A stretch of DNA of 64,000 nt from Whitmania pigra (Eukaryota > Annelida > Clitellata > Hirudinida > Haemopidae), in assembly GCA_021613335.1 (NCBI GenBank), contig JAJTWR010000044.1:3117501-3181500 (forward strand). The letters run 5' to 3'. Position numbers and translations under genes: made by a program. This document shows positions 10,965 through 20,700 of the stretch, piece after piece (within the stretch, counting starts at the first letter, position 1; every line of letters begins with the position of its first letter). The notes under the pieces are model-generated. The model was not told the DNA's origin. It saw only the letters and a list, made by a program, of their open reading frames with translations, and did no database searches.

Positions 10965-12221
10965 ATGAGCAAGGCATTAGAAGATTTAACTGTTGCTGAA
11001 ATGAGACGTGAACTTAAGGAGAGAAAAATGGATCCAAAAGGGTCCAGGGAAGAATTGCAAGATCGTCTACAGTCGTGGATAATGGATCAGGGTGAGGATC
11101 CAGAGGATTATTTATTTCTTGATCCATTCCAGAAAATGTTTTTGATGGCCTTTGAATCCATAAAGTCAGAGTGCAACTATCTATTCAAGTGGGAAGTGTT
11201 GATGGAAGATAAGCAAGCAGTTGTCATAGAAAAGGTAGCTGAGGTTTCCTCCAACGAGGCTGTCACTAGCTATCAACCAGAGGAAACTCCAACAAGCGTC
11301 ATAAACATCATGCCAGCTGAAGCTTCAGCAGTACACCCGATTGCCACACTGGTTTCGGTTGAGAAGGAGACCGAGGAAATTGTAGATGGAAGAACTTTGG
11401 GAAGCGAAGTGTTTCTTCCATGGAGTGAGGAATCGGGGAAGAAGCTGATGGAAGAGCTGGGTGAGGAGAACGGTGCTGAGGAGACCTTTGCTGAGGTGAG
11501 TGAGGGCAGTTTGGTGGTTGACGGGGACAGTCCAATAGTGGAGCTCCTCATAAAGATGGGAAATGTTGAGAATAAAGACAGCGGTGAGCTGAAGGAGAGT
11601 TTTGCAAGCTCCAAAGAAGTCGCGCCAGTGCCCGATGAGCCAGTTCAGTGCACGATTGCCTCGTTGGTATCGGTTGTGGAGAGAACCGAGGAAATAATTG
11701 AAGGGGGGACTTTGGGAGAGACCAGAGTGGAGCCTCCTCGCGTTGAGGAATCAGTGGAGGAACTGGGCCCGGAGAACAGTGGCGATCGATTTGAGTTGGG
11801 AGTTTCCGAATTCGATTCAGCTGTGGATATCGTGGAGGCTGGGGCTGCGGATGTAATTGTAGCTGAGAGGGGAGATATTGGCGGTGAGATACTCGGCGTT
11901 CGTGAGTACATGGTTGATAAAGTTGGATCAATGTCTGAGACGTTTATTTGTGGAGTTCTCAGCCAGAGCGGGCTTTCTGGCCTTCGGAGGTCGTCGGAGA
12001 CTCGAGGCGAACATTTAGTGCTGTTGGTTGTTTTGCTGATCTTTTTCAGCAAGCGTTTTAGTAGAGATGCGAGAGGAGGACGGGCTCGCATTGAAACAGT
12101 GGTGGTACGTGGGCACCATGTTAGAGATTGTGTCCTGAGAGTAAAAATGAAGGTGGCACCCATTCGCCGACTGGCGAAGTACCACGGGGAGCAGCAGTCT
12201 GTTCGGGACGAACAGATTTAA
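10965..12221 (+). CDS. SAP-motif protein of the LTR element, 418 aa
   Basis: Residues 5-40 form a SAP motif: two short helices with the pattern LTVAEMRRELKERKMDPKGS, then a basic EELQDRLQ helix. SAP motifs bind AT-rich DNA in chromatin proteins and also occur at the N-terminus of some retroelement Gag-like proteins. The middle is acidic and Glu/Val-rich. It contains a tandem duplication with a period of about 318 bp (106 codons): ATLVSVEKETEEIVDGRTLG near residue 126 recurs as ASLVSVVERTEEIIEGGTLG near residue 232. The C-terminus turns basic after a hydrophobic stretch (LVLLVVLLIFF, near residue 350). No zinc knuckle or enzyme domain is visible. It could be a Gag-like packaging protein, a protein that guides insertion into chromatin, or a captured host gene. 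The role is inferred, not shown. Confidence 0.85.
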   Translation: MSKALEDLTVAEMRRELKERKMDPKGSREELQDRLQSWIMDQGEDPEDYLFLDPFQKMFLMAFESIKSECNYLFKWEVLMEDKQAVVIEKVAEVSSNEAVTSYQPEETPTSVINIMPAEASAVHPIATLVSVEKETEEIVDGRTLGSEVFLPWSEESGKKLMEELGEENGAEETFAEVSEGSLVVDGDSPIVELLIKMGNVENKDSGELKESFASSKEVAPVPDEPVQCTIASLVSVVERTEEIIEGGTLGETRVEPPRVEESVEELGPENSGDRFELGVSEFDSAVDIVEAGAADVIVAERGDIGGEILGVREYMVDKVGSMSETFICGVLSQSGLSGLRRSSETRGEHLVLLVVLLIFFSKRFSRDARGGRARIETVVVRGHHVRDCVLRVKMKVAPIRRLAKYHGEQQSVRDEQI

Positions 12222-12232
12222 GGAGGGTGTAA
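12219..12232 (+). other. Polypurine tract of the SAP element
   Basis: AAGGAGGG-rich sequence directly before the 3' LTR, the usual primer for plus-strand DNA synthesis. Confidence 0.8.
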
Positions 12233-12540
12233 TGTTGTATACTTAGATTTTTGGAAATTAATTAAGTTTATATTGCTAATATAATTAAATTTATACTTAA
12301 TTATATTTGGCATCTTTTCCGAGCACGTGGGATCTATTTTTGCTACAGAAAAGCATTCTCGATAATCACCTGACAAACAGCGAGAATCAAGACGACTTGG
12401 AAGCCCAAATATCCATTTGCATCCTTAAGTACCTCAATCCTTAAACGCTTGACTTCTATTATTCAGTTCCGTTAACTGAATACCTGCTCTAATAAACTTA
12501 TTAGTTAACTTACTTATTTGCGGACCCCCGGGTTATTTCA
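12233..12540 (+). repeat. 3' LTR of the SAP element
   Basis: 308 bp, no difference from the 5' LTR that I can see. AATAAA at 12491-12496. Confidence 0.93.
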
Positions 12541-12965
12541 ATATGATCTTAATTGTGTCAATAATTATTTTTATTATTATTTAATCCGAATCTAAATAAA
12601 CTAAAAATTGTCAATTGTAAATTATCAAGAAGGAAGAGTTTCCCAGACAAGACTAACAATATTTATTTAAATAATAGATTTTAAGCGATCAACTAATAAT
12701 AATAATAAATTATCGTGACGATGGAATGCTACTTTACTTTTAAAATCCTCATGAAGTTTTAATGGCTTTCGGTGATTTGAAAACGTCGGTGCAGGATTGT
12801 CGGTCAATCTTCATCAGCCTAGAAACACTGCAATTACCAATTTTTCTTTCAAAATATCTTCAAAAGTCATATGCTTTAGAAATATGTTGTAACTTTATAC
12901 TTGTTAGTGAATGATTGACTCAGAAACTCAAATACATAACCTGCGATACATGTAAGAATCGTATA

Positions 12966-13020
12966 TTAACAATTATTTATGGTGGTTAAGAAGACCTGGA
13001 TCTGTGTAATAACCACTCCA
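12966..13020 (-). mobile_element. L2/CR1-like LINE 3' end (solo tail)
   Basis: This is the same 3' hairpin segment as at 14978-15072, 15661-15747 and 60201-60440. The minus strand reads GTGGTTATTACACAGATCCA and on to TAACCAC, so the two ends can pair as a stem. The flanking coding end seen at 60 kb is absent. Confidence 0.75.
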
Positions 13021-13194
13021 GTTATATGAAAAACCTACATTAAAATTTCATTTATGTGGAACTTAATAAAGTTTAATAAAGCTAACAATTATTAAAGGAT
13101 TAAAAGTTTAGTAAGTAAATAAAGACAAAAAAACTAATTTAATAACAATTTAAATTAATTCAAATTTTTTTGTCTTCGCTCACCTTGTACCTTA

Positions 13195-13260
13195 TTTCAT
13201 TTAATTATTATTTATTTAATTAAAGTCCGTCGCATAACGAGGGTGATTTTGACTTACCAT
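13195..13260 (-). mobile_element. SINE family A tail, diverged
   Basis: 'taaagtccgtcgcataacg' is a diverged copy of the family A tail (gtccgttgcataac), preceded by an ATTTATTT-type run. Confidence 0.6.
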
Positions 13261-13620
13261 GTATTATCAAAATCCTATGTATATAACATTCAAACAAATC
13301 AGATTATCATTACAATTAGTCTGTCAAGCAACCAGACACACTAACAGATGAGCCAAAGTTTAAAGTATTCCAAATATTTATCTTTTAAACAAACAATATT
13401 TGAAGCATTTAAAGAATTGGAAAGAGGTGACAGAGTATGAAACGGTTTTGGATAATTTTTGACGTTGGAATTAAATCTAAAAATGATTTGTTGATTCTTT
13501 TCATTTTATTTTAGCTTTCCGAGGAATCTGTGAAAACTTCCGCTTCTTTAAAGTTGTTCTTTTTCTTGTGTTAGTTCTTTCTTTTATTTTTTATTGTTCT
13601 TATTCTTGTCGGTATTATTG
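13261..13620. other. No gene seen
   Basis: AT-rich sequence without assignable features. Confidence 0.35.
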
Positions 13621-13624
13621 TTTT

Positions 13625-13770
13625 GTTTTTTATGTTTGTTTATATAGCGCCATAAGCAAGCGGTGGCGGTGCAAGTTGGGTCGTGAACACGGCACGTAAC
13701 GACTGTTGCTTTTACCTCCGTTCGCAGGCATGCTACACTCCGAGCCATCTTGTACGCCACTTGTTATTGT
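13625..13770 (-). mobile_element. tRNA-derived SINE (family B), second copy
   Basis: Same block order as 2200-2397 on the minus strand: a tRNA-like head with A-box-like TGGCTCGGAGTG and B-box-like GTTCACGACCC, then a tail with GGCGCTATATAAAC. It is shorter between head and tail than the first copy. Confidence 0.7.
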
Positions 13771-13986
13771 TGTTATTATTTTAATTCGTTCTAACTTTCC
13801 ATATAGTGATTATGTTGCATATATTATTTTAACTGTATAGACTCTAAATTTAAAAAAAAATAATATTTAAAAATACGCTTCAGTTTTTGCCTCTTTCGAT
13901 TTAAGTCGCCATGAAAACTGATGGGGCCATGGGAAGACAGAATGGGACGATTACGGACGAAAGACTTTATTTTGCTGTGGATTGCG

Positions 13987-14962
13987 AAGAGGTGACCGGG
14001 GTTCGGTTGCTGGGGTTAGCCAGGGCCGGGTTCGGGGTACAAAATACATGTTTAAATATAAAACTTTCTAATGTATTAACAGTATAATTTTATTTTTTCT
14101 TCAACTTCTTAAAACTATTTACAGTGCTAACATGCTAATTCATTGATGAATACAGTTAATTGAATGTAATTTCATCATTTCAAGACTCATTTATATACAT
14201 AAAACCTGTGGTTACTATTCCTTCATTAACTATCTTTGGTTATCAACCTTAATCAAAGTCTCAAGAGACATTCAGTCTTTTTGAGTCGCTTGACTTTATT
14301 CTAGGATAGAATAAAAAAGGTCACCTCTTAAGGCTTTACGAGGGTATGCCCCTTTGAAAAAGCTGGAACGACGTCCCAGTATCTGAGACGGCGGAGATAG
14401 AACAATTATAAGAAGAAACGTATAGGTGTTTCAGATGATCCTTTCCTTCCGGAAGGAGTGTCCTAACGAGCTGCTAGCAGAGCGGCAAACCTGGAATGGA
14501 TGGGTGGACGGGCAGATGGATAGATGGCCCACCTGCCAGCCCAAGTGATAGTGAAGGCAGTTCTAAATGGCATTCATGGTGAGACGTTTGCCAAAAAATG
14601 GATACATTACTGTTTCGTAAATATAAGTATTCTAAGAGCAGCGGAATTATTCCATAAAGTTGCCCCAAGTATTGCACAATTTTTTATTATAATGAGATGT
14701 TATGAGTTATTATGAATCATTAATACCAGGCGTTGGTAGAGGAGTGATTAAGACATTGGCCTTGGTGCGATTCCAATAGGAGTTTAAATCTCAGTCTTTC
14801 TCAAGAGCTTTTATAATTCATACCTTGGTTTTATTCCATCAAATGAAAGATTTTGCGATAACTTGGATTCAGACATGGAATAGACGTTCGTGTTTTTAAA
14901 AAATTGTTTAAATTTCTCCTGATTTACGGCATTGCCCGGCCCGATTCTGCCAAAAATATTGT
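13987..14962 (-). mobile_element. TIR element with tRNA-like core, copy 2 (inverted)
   Basis: Inverted relative to copies 1 and 3. Strings shared with them include the block at 14280-14400 (agtcgcttgac, ggtcacctcttaag, gacgtcccagtatctgagac) and the tRNA-like block at 14722-14800 (GAGTGATTAAGACATTGGCC, later GGAGTTTAAATC). The terminal repeats are more decayed than in copy 3, so both ends are approximate. This copy is the best full-length guide to the interior. Confidence 0.65.
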
Positions 14963-14977
14963 GATTTTTCTGCGTAT

Positions 14978-15072
14978 CTTCCTAATTCGGTTATTAGGAC
15001 TAAAAAGAGTGGTTATTACACAGATCCAGGTCTTCTTAACCACTATAAATAATTGTTATGTTATGTTAATAC
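14978..15072 (+). mobile_element. L2/CR1-like LINE 3' end (solo tail)
   Basis: Plus-strand copy of the LINE tail: it starts at the end of ORF2 (TTCGGTTATTAG: F-G-Y-stop), runs through the GTGGTTA...TAACCAC hairpin and ends in ATGTT repeats (gttatgttatgtt). Only about 90 bp of the LINE was copied. Confidence 0.8.
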
Positions 15073-15109
15073 ATGATATTAGTGCTGCCAGATGAAAGCA
15101 TGCTGACTC

Positions 15110-17201
15110 TAAACTTAAGTTAATTAAAAACTTTATTCGGTCATCGATGAGCCAGCCAAGGCTTACAGACTTGGCAGTCCTCTCTACAGAGAGGGAACTT
15201 GCCGATAGACTGAATTTTAAAACTCTTAAAAAAAATTCGGAAAAGGTGGGAGAGTTTGTAAATTTGTAACCGATTTAATCGTAAAAATAATTGAGAGGTC
15301 TCCCCTTAATGCCCATCCTTGAGAGTTGCTCGATGATCCCCTCTCTCCAAACCATGTCGAATGCCTTCTCCATGTCGGGGAAAACTCCGAGAGTCTTCCT
15401 TTTCCTGGTCGAGGATGTGGCAATGTCCTGCGTCAGCCTGGCTATGTGATCCACATAGCCACGGGCTCTTCTGAAGCCCGCTTTGTACTGGTTCATTAGG
15501 TTACCGCTCTCTAAGTACCATCTGAGTCTCGTGGCAATCACCCGCTCAAGGAGTTTACAGAGGGTGGAAGAAGGAAGTGCAGACGGCTTTCCTTTCTTAG
15601 GGATTGGGACGACCGTGGCTCTCTTCCAGAAGGAGGGAACCGTTCCTGATAACCAGGACTAACATAACATAACAATTATTTATAGTGGTTAAGAAGACCT
15701 GGATCTGTGTAATAACCACTCTTTTTAGTCCTAATAACCGAATTTATACTGGTTGAAGAGGGCCACGATCCCTTTGAGACTGGTGCTGGGGAGCCTTCTG
15801 ATCATCTCGTAATGGATGCCGGGTCCCGGGAACGAGTTCCCGCATTTCCTTAGAACGTCGAGGACTTCGGAAATGCTGATGGGATCAGAGATGAGGGAGT
15901 CCTCCGGCACGAAGAGTTCCGGGGACAGCTGGAAAGCAGTCTTGGCTTGTGCGAAGAGCGGGGAGAGGTTCGCGTTGCTGCTGGCTTGCGCAAAGGATCG
16001 GGCGAGCGTGCCTGCTTTCTCTGATTTTCCGAGTGGACCACCAGAGTCAGAAGAGATCGGGGGGATTCGTGGACCTGAGCGATTGCCATTCATCCCTTTG
16101 ATGGATCTCCAGAGAGCAGCGACACCCGTTGAACCATCGAAGCTGGCGCAGTGCAATCGCCAGCATTCTCTTTTCGCATTCTTGATACTTTGCCCGCTTA
16201 TATTCCTCGACTCGACTCCGATCGAAGTCGCCGGTAGACAGCTCTCTTTCTGTTTCTGTCTTTGACTGCCTCCTTGCAGTCGCTGTTCCAGTACGGGACG
16301 AGAGGTCTCTTGTGCTGCCCATTGTAGATCGAAGAGCTGTCTGTGGCTGCACTAGCGATGGAGTTAGTGATGAGCTTCGTGTTCTCCTCCAGGTCATTCG
16401 AAGGTAGCTCCTGGTGGATGAGAGAGGAACACTTGGCCTGAAAAGAGTTCCAGTTGAGTATCCTCAGGTTGATTCTCGCTGGTCGCAAGTCCTCGAGGAG
16501 AGCCTTGTCGTTGATCGTCATCTGGATGATTAGGTGATCACTGCCGAGGCTTGTGTTGAGGACCTTCCACGTGGTCTTAGCCGCCCAATTCGGAGAGGCT
16601 AGCGAGACGTCGATGGGTGACGGACCGCCGTTGTGGGCTATGTGGGTAACCTCACCTGAATTCAAAATAACTAAGTTCAGATTAGGTGCTAATTCTTCCA
16701 CGATCTTACCTCTCGTACCGGAGCGACTAGCCCCGAAAATGGGAGTGGGCATTTAAATCCCCGTATACGATGGCGCCTTGGTGGTTCAGGACGGTTTCCA
16801 GTACGTCTCTTGAGAAAGATTTCCCAGGAGGCGCGTAGAAGTTGACGATCTTGAGCCGCCTTGATGATCGTGGTCGAGTGGCACTGAGGATCCTGACAGA
16901 CCACCGCGGTGCTGTACGACAACCCTTCCCTGACGCATGTAATTACGATGAGAAGATTCTTGCAAGCAATAATCTTGGCATCGTTCCTGCCCACCTGTTT
17001 CTGAACCCGGACTGGGTTCAGATTTCTCGTCTCCATCCTGATGAAAACCTTCGTCTCTCTTTTCGGCCTCTCGGTGATGGAAGACGCAGAGGATTCTACC
17101 CTCCTGCGCTTCCGATTTTCGAAGGTTCGAAAACCGTCGTTCATCGTATCCATGTTATCCATTTCGACAAAACAAGCTGAGACGCGGAAATCGATTTTCA
17201 A
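15110..17201 (-). pseudogene. Dead non-LTR retrotransposon (APE endonuclease + RT, Jockey/I/R1-like)
   Basis: On the minus strand the endonuclease C-terminal half is readable. KIVNFYAPPG and YGDLNAHS (about 16745-16860) precede GPSPIDVSLAS and SDHLIIQM (within 16198-16752), the family's Asn/His/Asp-His signature blocks. Next come an RT N-terminal part (SFPGPGIHYEMIRRLP, within 15731-16156) and an RT palm (KAGFRRARGYVDH, FPDMEKAFDMVW, 15275-15541). At least two frame changes, loss of the endonuclease start and loss of everything after the first RT aspartate block show that it is dead. An 87-bp LINE tail (15661-15747) sits in the RT. The 3' flank (15115-15240) may be the original 3' UTR, ending in AATAAAG. 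Confidence 0.9.
15661..15747 (-). mobile_element. 87-bp LINE tail inserted in the dead LINE
   Basis: This is the L2/CR1-like tail again, with its ATGTT repeats at the low-coordinate side (aacataacataac). It splits the RT frame exactly, since the frames on either side join in phase when it is left out. ACT flanks both sides (15658-15660 and 15748-15750) as a 3-bp duplication. The inserted piece supplies K-F-G-Y-stop, the last codons of the other LINE's ORF2, which now end the upstream frame at 15731. Confidence 0.88.
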
Positions 17202-17243
17202 AAAACTGAAGTAGTATCATGCGCGCTCCCTTCCCATTCATAG

Positions 17244-17377
17244 TTTTTTTTTTTTTTTTTTTATTAACGTCCGTTGCATATCTAGATGATTAGGACGGTG
17301 CTCCCGCAGCGGGTCTTGAATTCCGCGCTGCCATCGTGAGAGGCGCAGCCTTAACCGTTAGGCCATGCCGGCGCACC
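17244..17377 (-). mobile_element. Full-length tRNA-derived SINE (family A)
   Basis: Minus-strand order: a tRNA-like head with A box TGGCCTAACGGTTAAGG and B-box-like GGAATTCAAGACC, then the tail TCATCTAGATATGCAACGGA, then poly(A) (poly-T at 17244-17262). ATTCATAG (17236-17243) and ATTCAAAG (17378-17385) flank it as an imperfect duplication. This copy defines the head for the tail-only insertions elsewhere in the window. Confidence 0.85.
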
Positions 17378-17390
17378 ATTCAAAGTAGTT

Positions 17391-17428
17391 GTTTGTTTGT
17401 TTATTTGATTATAGTCCTTTGCATAACA
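17391..17428 (-). mobile_element. SINE family A, 38-bp tail-only insertion
   Basis: Just 38 bp of family A tail (minus: TGTTATGCAAAGGACTATAA, then AATAAACAAAC repeats). A perfect 13-bp duplication, ATTCAAAGTAGTT, flanks it (17378-17390 and 17429-17441). Confidence 0.85.
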
Positions 17429-17719
17429 ATTCAAAGTAGTTTCACCGCAGCATTTTTATTTAGGCTTGGCAGATAAAATGTTATTAACAAATATAAAGGA
17501 ATAGCATAAATTTATTGTTTGCAGCACGTTTTCTTAATTTACAAAAGCAGATACTATTTAAAAAAATATTTTTGCATTTATTTATAATTTACAGAGAAAC
17601 TTGAATATTCTTTAACTTTTAAAATGTTACATAGCTAAATTAGTTCAAACACCTTGTTTATCTTATCATTTTACATCGGTTGCTATAAGCAATATTGGTT
17701 AGATCATAATGAAATTAAG

Positions 17720-20700
17720 ATGGTTGTTATTTTAATATTTATTTTTCTGCATTTCCCTCTAAAATGTGCAAGTAAAGATGGAAGTAAGACGCACGAAAAC
17801 TCCACTGAACTTCGTTTTTGCTCGTTTTTTAACAACCGTGCACCTCAGCCACAACCGACTCTAACAAATTGTACATGGTTTCAAAAGAACAGTTGCTGTC
17901 TTCAACATGAAATTGATGTGTCATTTTCTAGAGTGAAACCTCTAATTGGCGCAACTCAAGATTGTCAAAAATATACGAATTACTTAATGTGCTACATTTG
18001 TGCGCCTAATCAAAATGAGTTTTATAAGAAGGAACGACTGACTGTATGTGAATCTTTTTGCGACTTGTTGTATGAATTCTGCAAATTCGCTATACTGAAG
18101 GGAAATCAAATAAAACAGCTTTATGGAAGTGGTAAAGAGTTTTGCCTCAGTAGAAGATTCCGCGTTGGACAAAACACTAATTGCTTCTCAGTGCTTAACA
18201 TTCCAAAACCACAAAGCAGTGAAGGGAATGGATTCGGTTTTTCTTTAATGCTTTACTTAGTGGTCTTTCTTGTCTTCATTTCAAGCAACCTGAATGATTA
18301 TGGATTTTGGGACCCCAAAAAGAATAAAAAAAGCCAATTTGTAAAAAACTTTAGTTGGACAAAAGTTTTTTTTTTTTTATTTCTATTGGATGTTGAGTGT
18401 TGTCAAGGACGCATCATACCAATTGAAGAAATAAATGGTTTGGGGAAATCTGTTTCATCATTTATTACTGAATTTGCTCAAAATTCAGTGAAATTTCCCC
18501 ACTTTGAAGGGGTCATAAACTTACATTCTTTGACCAAAGTTGATGATTCCCTGCTTATGGATGAAATCAAGATTAAGCTTGGTTTGTATTTGCATTACCT
18601 TATAGCTGTTATTTTAGAAACAATATTCTCACTTGATTGGTGTTAATTTTGTAGACAAGTTTTTCAGAAACAGGAAGGCCACTGTTAGAGAAATGGCTAA
18701 AAAAGTTGGTTATTTTCACGAGAGATTTGCAAATAATGAAACAGTGGATGACTCTACAGATAAATTAGTCACACATCTAAATTTTGATGAGGAAAAAATT
18801 AGATCCCTTAAATTGAGGTTCGATTTGTTTTGTTTTTTAATTCTAAAAATGTTAATCATCTCTATTTTTTTTTTTTTTTTGTAAAATCAAGAAAAGAAAT
18901 CAAACTTGGGTTTTTGAAGATGGGTGACAAGCTTCCATGGTTTAGAGATGAATCATTGACACAATCCGATTCCTATGCGGAGTAACCACATTCATTATGT
19001 CTTAATTTTTAAGTTCATTCATTAATAAGTGCACACATCTTGCAGGAGAACATTTTTTGCTTCAAGAGAGGGAGATTTTTTCGTGCAGCCAAATCAAAGT
19101 TTCAAGCAATTTGAGCCAAGAATTCAGCCCTGGTATCTTGGAGTGAAAGAAGCTCCTTCAAATGTCATCCTGATCATTGATTCCAGTTATGCTCACAGCT
19201 CCAACAGGTTTGCATCTCAATTATTGGATTTCACCTTGTGTTTAGCGATTGCTTGTTAAATTATTAAATGTTTTAGATTCAAAAGAACCAGGGATGCTGC
19301 CCTTTTGTTACTTGGAAGTTTGGCTCCCCATCAAAGGCTTGCCGTCATCTCGTCTTCATCTCTCACTTGGAGTTCCTCTGGTGATGTCCATAATGCATCA
19401 GCAACTGTACTAGGTTGTGTCAAAGACAGGTAAGGCTTTAATTAAGATTCAGATAAATTAGTGGATTCATTTAAGTCTTGCTTCATCAGACTCATCAGAG
19501 CTACTTCGGGCAACATCAGAATGTTCTCGGAGGTCGTCAAGAACATCGAACCTCTTGGAGGATCTGACCACAGGTAAGAAATTTATGAAACATGTTTTTG
19601 TTTTATTTATAAGTTTATTTTTCTAACCAAATGTTTTTGTTTTATTTATAAGTTTATTTTTCTAATCAAATGTTTTTGTTATATTTATAAGTTTATTTTT
19701 CTAACCAAATGTTTTGTTATATTTATAAGTTTATTTCATCAGCCAAATGTTTGTTCCTTTTAGTGGTGCCTTCTTTAAGGCATTCAGTTTGCTGAGACAA
19801 CAACAATCTTCTCATTCAAAGTTCCTGGAATGTAGGAGTGTCATTCTCTTTGTCACGGACGGAGAACAGGACGAAAACCTGAGGTGTTCCCCAGGTACGA
19901 CAATCCAGATTAGCGCACTTTTTCGAACCTATTAACCTTCCAACGATTTGTAGGTTATTATCAGTACACAGAAGGAAATTTTAGGAGATATCAGCAAGGT
20001 GAGATTTGTCAGCACGACACGAACAAACTTCTCGATAACATTCAGAGGCTGCAGAGAAACTTACCTGGAGCAAAAGTGGGTATTTTTTTAACATTAAATG
20101 TTTTTCATTTTTGATGAGTTAAATTAAATTAAATTAATTTCCTTTTAAATCTAATCCAACTCATTATTGACAGGCAAACATTTTCACATTTCTGACTTCT
20201 CACGCAAGGAGGTCTGACTTTTCGTTCTGCGGAAAGTTGGCCTGTCAGAACAATGGGGCGTTTTCCAGAATGTTCGACGACAAGGAACTCTTCGGGCAGA
20301 TGTCTCCGTTCTTCGACTACATCAGGAACAGAGAGTACAGCTACGAGCCGATCATAACCGGCCCTTACGAAAGCAAAGTCGATGGTCGTCTCGTCCTCAC
20401 GTTTTCTGCCCCAGTTGTAACCAGTGGATCCAACAGGTGATTATTAGGTTTGATTGACAAACTTAGATAATATATGGAAGGTGTCATTGTTAATCCGTAC
20501 GATTATACAAGTTAATATCTATTAACTTAATATGTAATAACTTATATGTAATACTTATGGTTTACACTCATGACATATTTACTTTTAGGCAAATATTTCC
20601 TTAATTGTCAGTATTCATTATATGTTTGAATGTTATAAATAAATTCTCTGTATTGACTTTGTACAATACAGAGATGTTGTACAAAAGCAAATTAAAGTGC

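Larger units (their letters stand above)
10623..12540 (+). mobile_element. LTR retroelement coding only a SAP-motif protein
   Basis: This is a structurally complete LTR element. Two direct repeats of 308 bp (10623-10930 and 12233-12540) look identical base for base and begin TG and end CA. ATAT flanks it on both sides (10619-10622 and 12541-12544). An 18-nt primer-binding site matches the 3' end of tRNA-Leu, and a purine-rich tract lies just before the right LTR. The interior encodes one 418-residue ORF with no protease, reverse transcriptase, RNase H or integrase. It must therefore borrow enzymes from an autonomous relative. Identical LTRs mean a very recent insertion. The 4-bp target duplication and TG...CA ends suit Ty3/gypsy machinery. 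Confidence 0.93.

Noticed and set aside
11273..12163. Minus-strand frames over the SAP-element ORF
   Set aside because: Ser/Pro-rich shadows of the plus-strand gene, with no signal of their own.
14722..14800. Functional tRNA gene
   Set aside because: A- and B-box-like strings are present, but the anticodon arm does not fold with normal spacing and the block is part of a dispersed repeat in three copies.
15816..17180. Plus-strand frames in the dead LINE
   Set aside because: Shadows of the minus-strand endonuclease and RT.
17243..17395. Functional tRNA gene on the minus strand
   Set aside because: The tRNA-like head is followed by a SINE tail and poly(A), and the acceptor stem does not pair.
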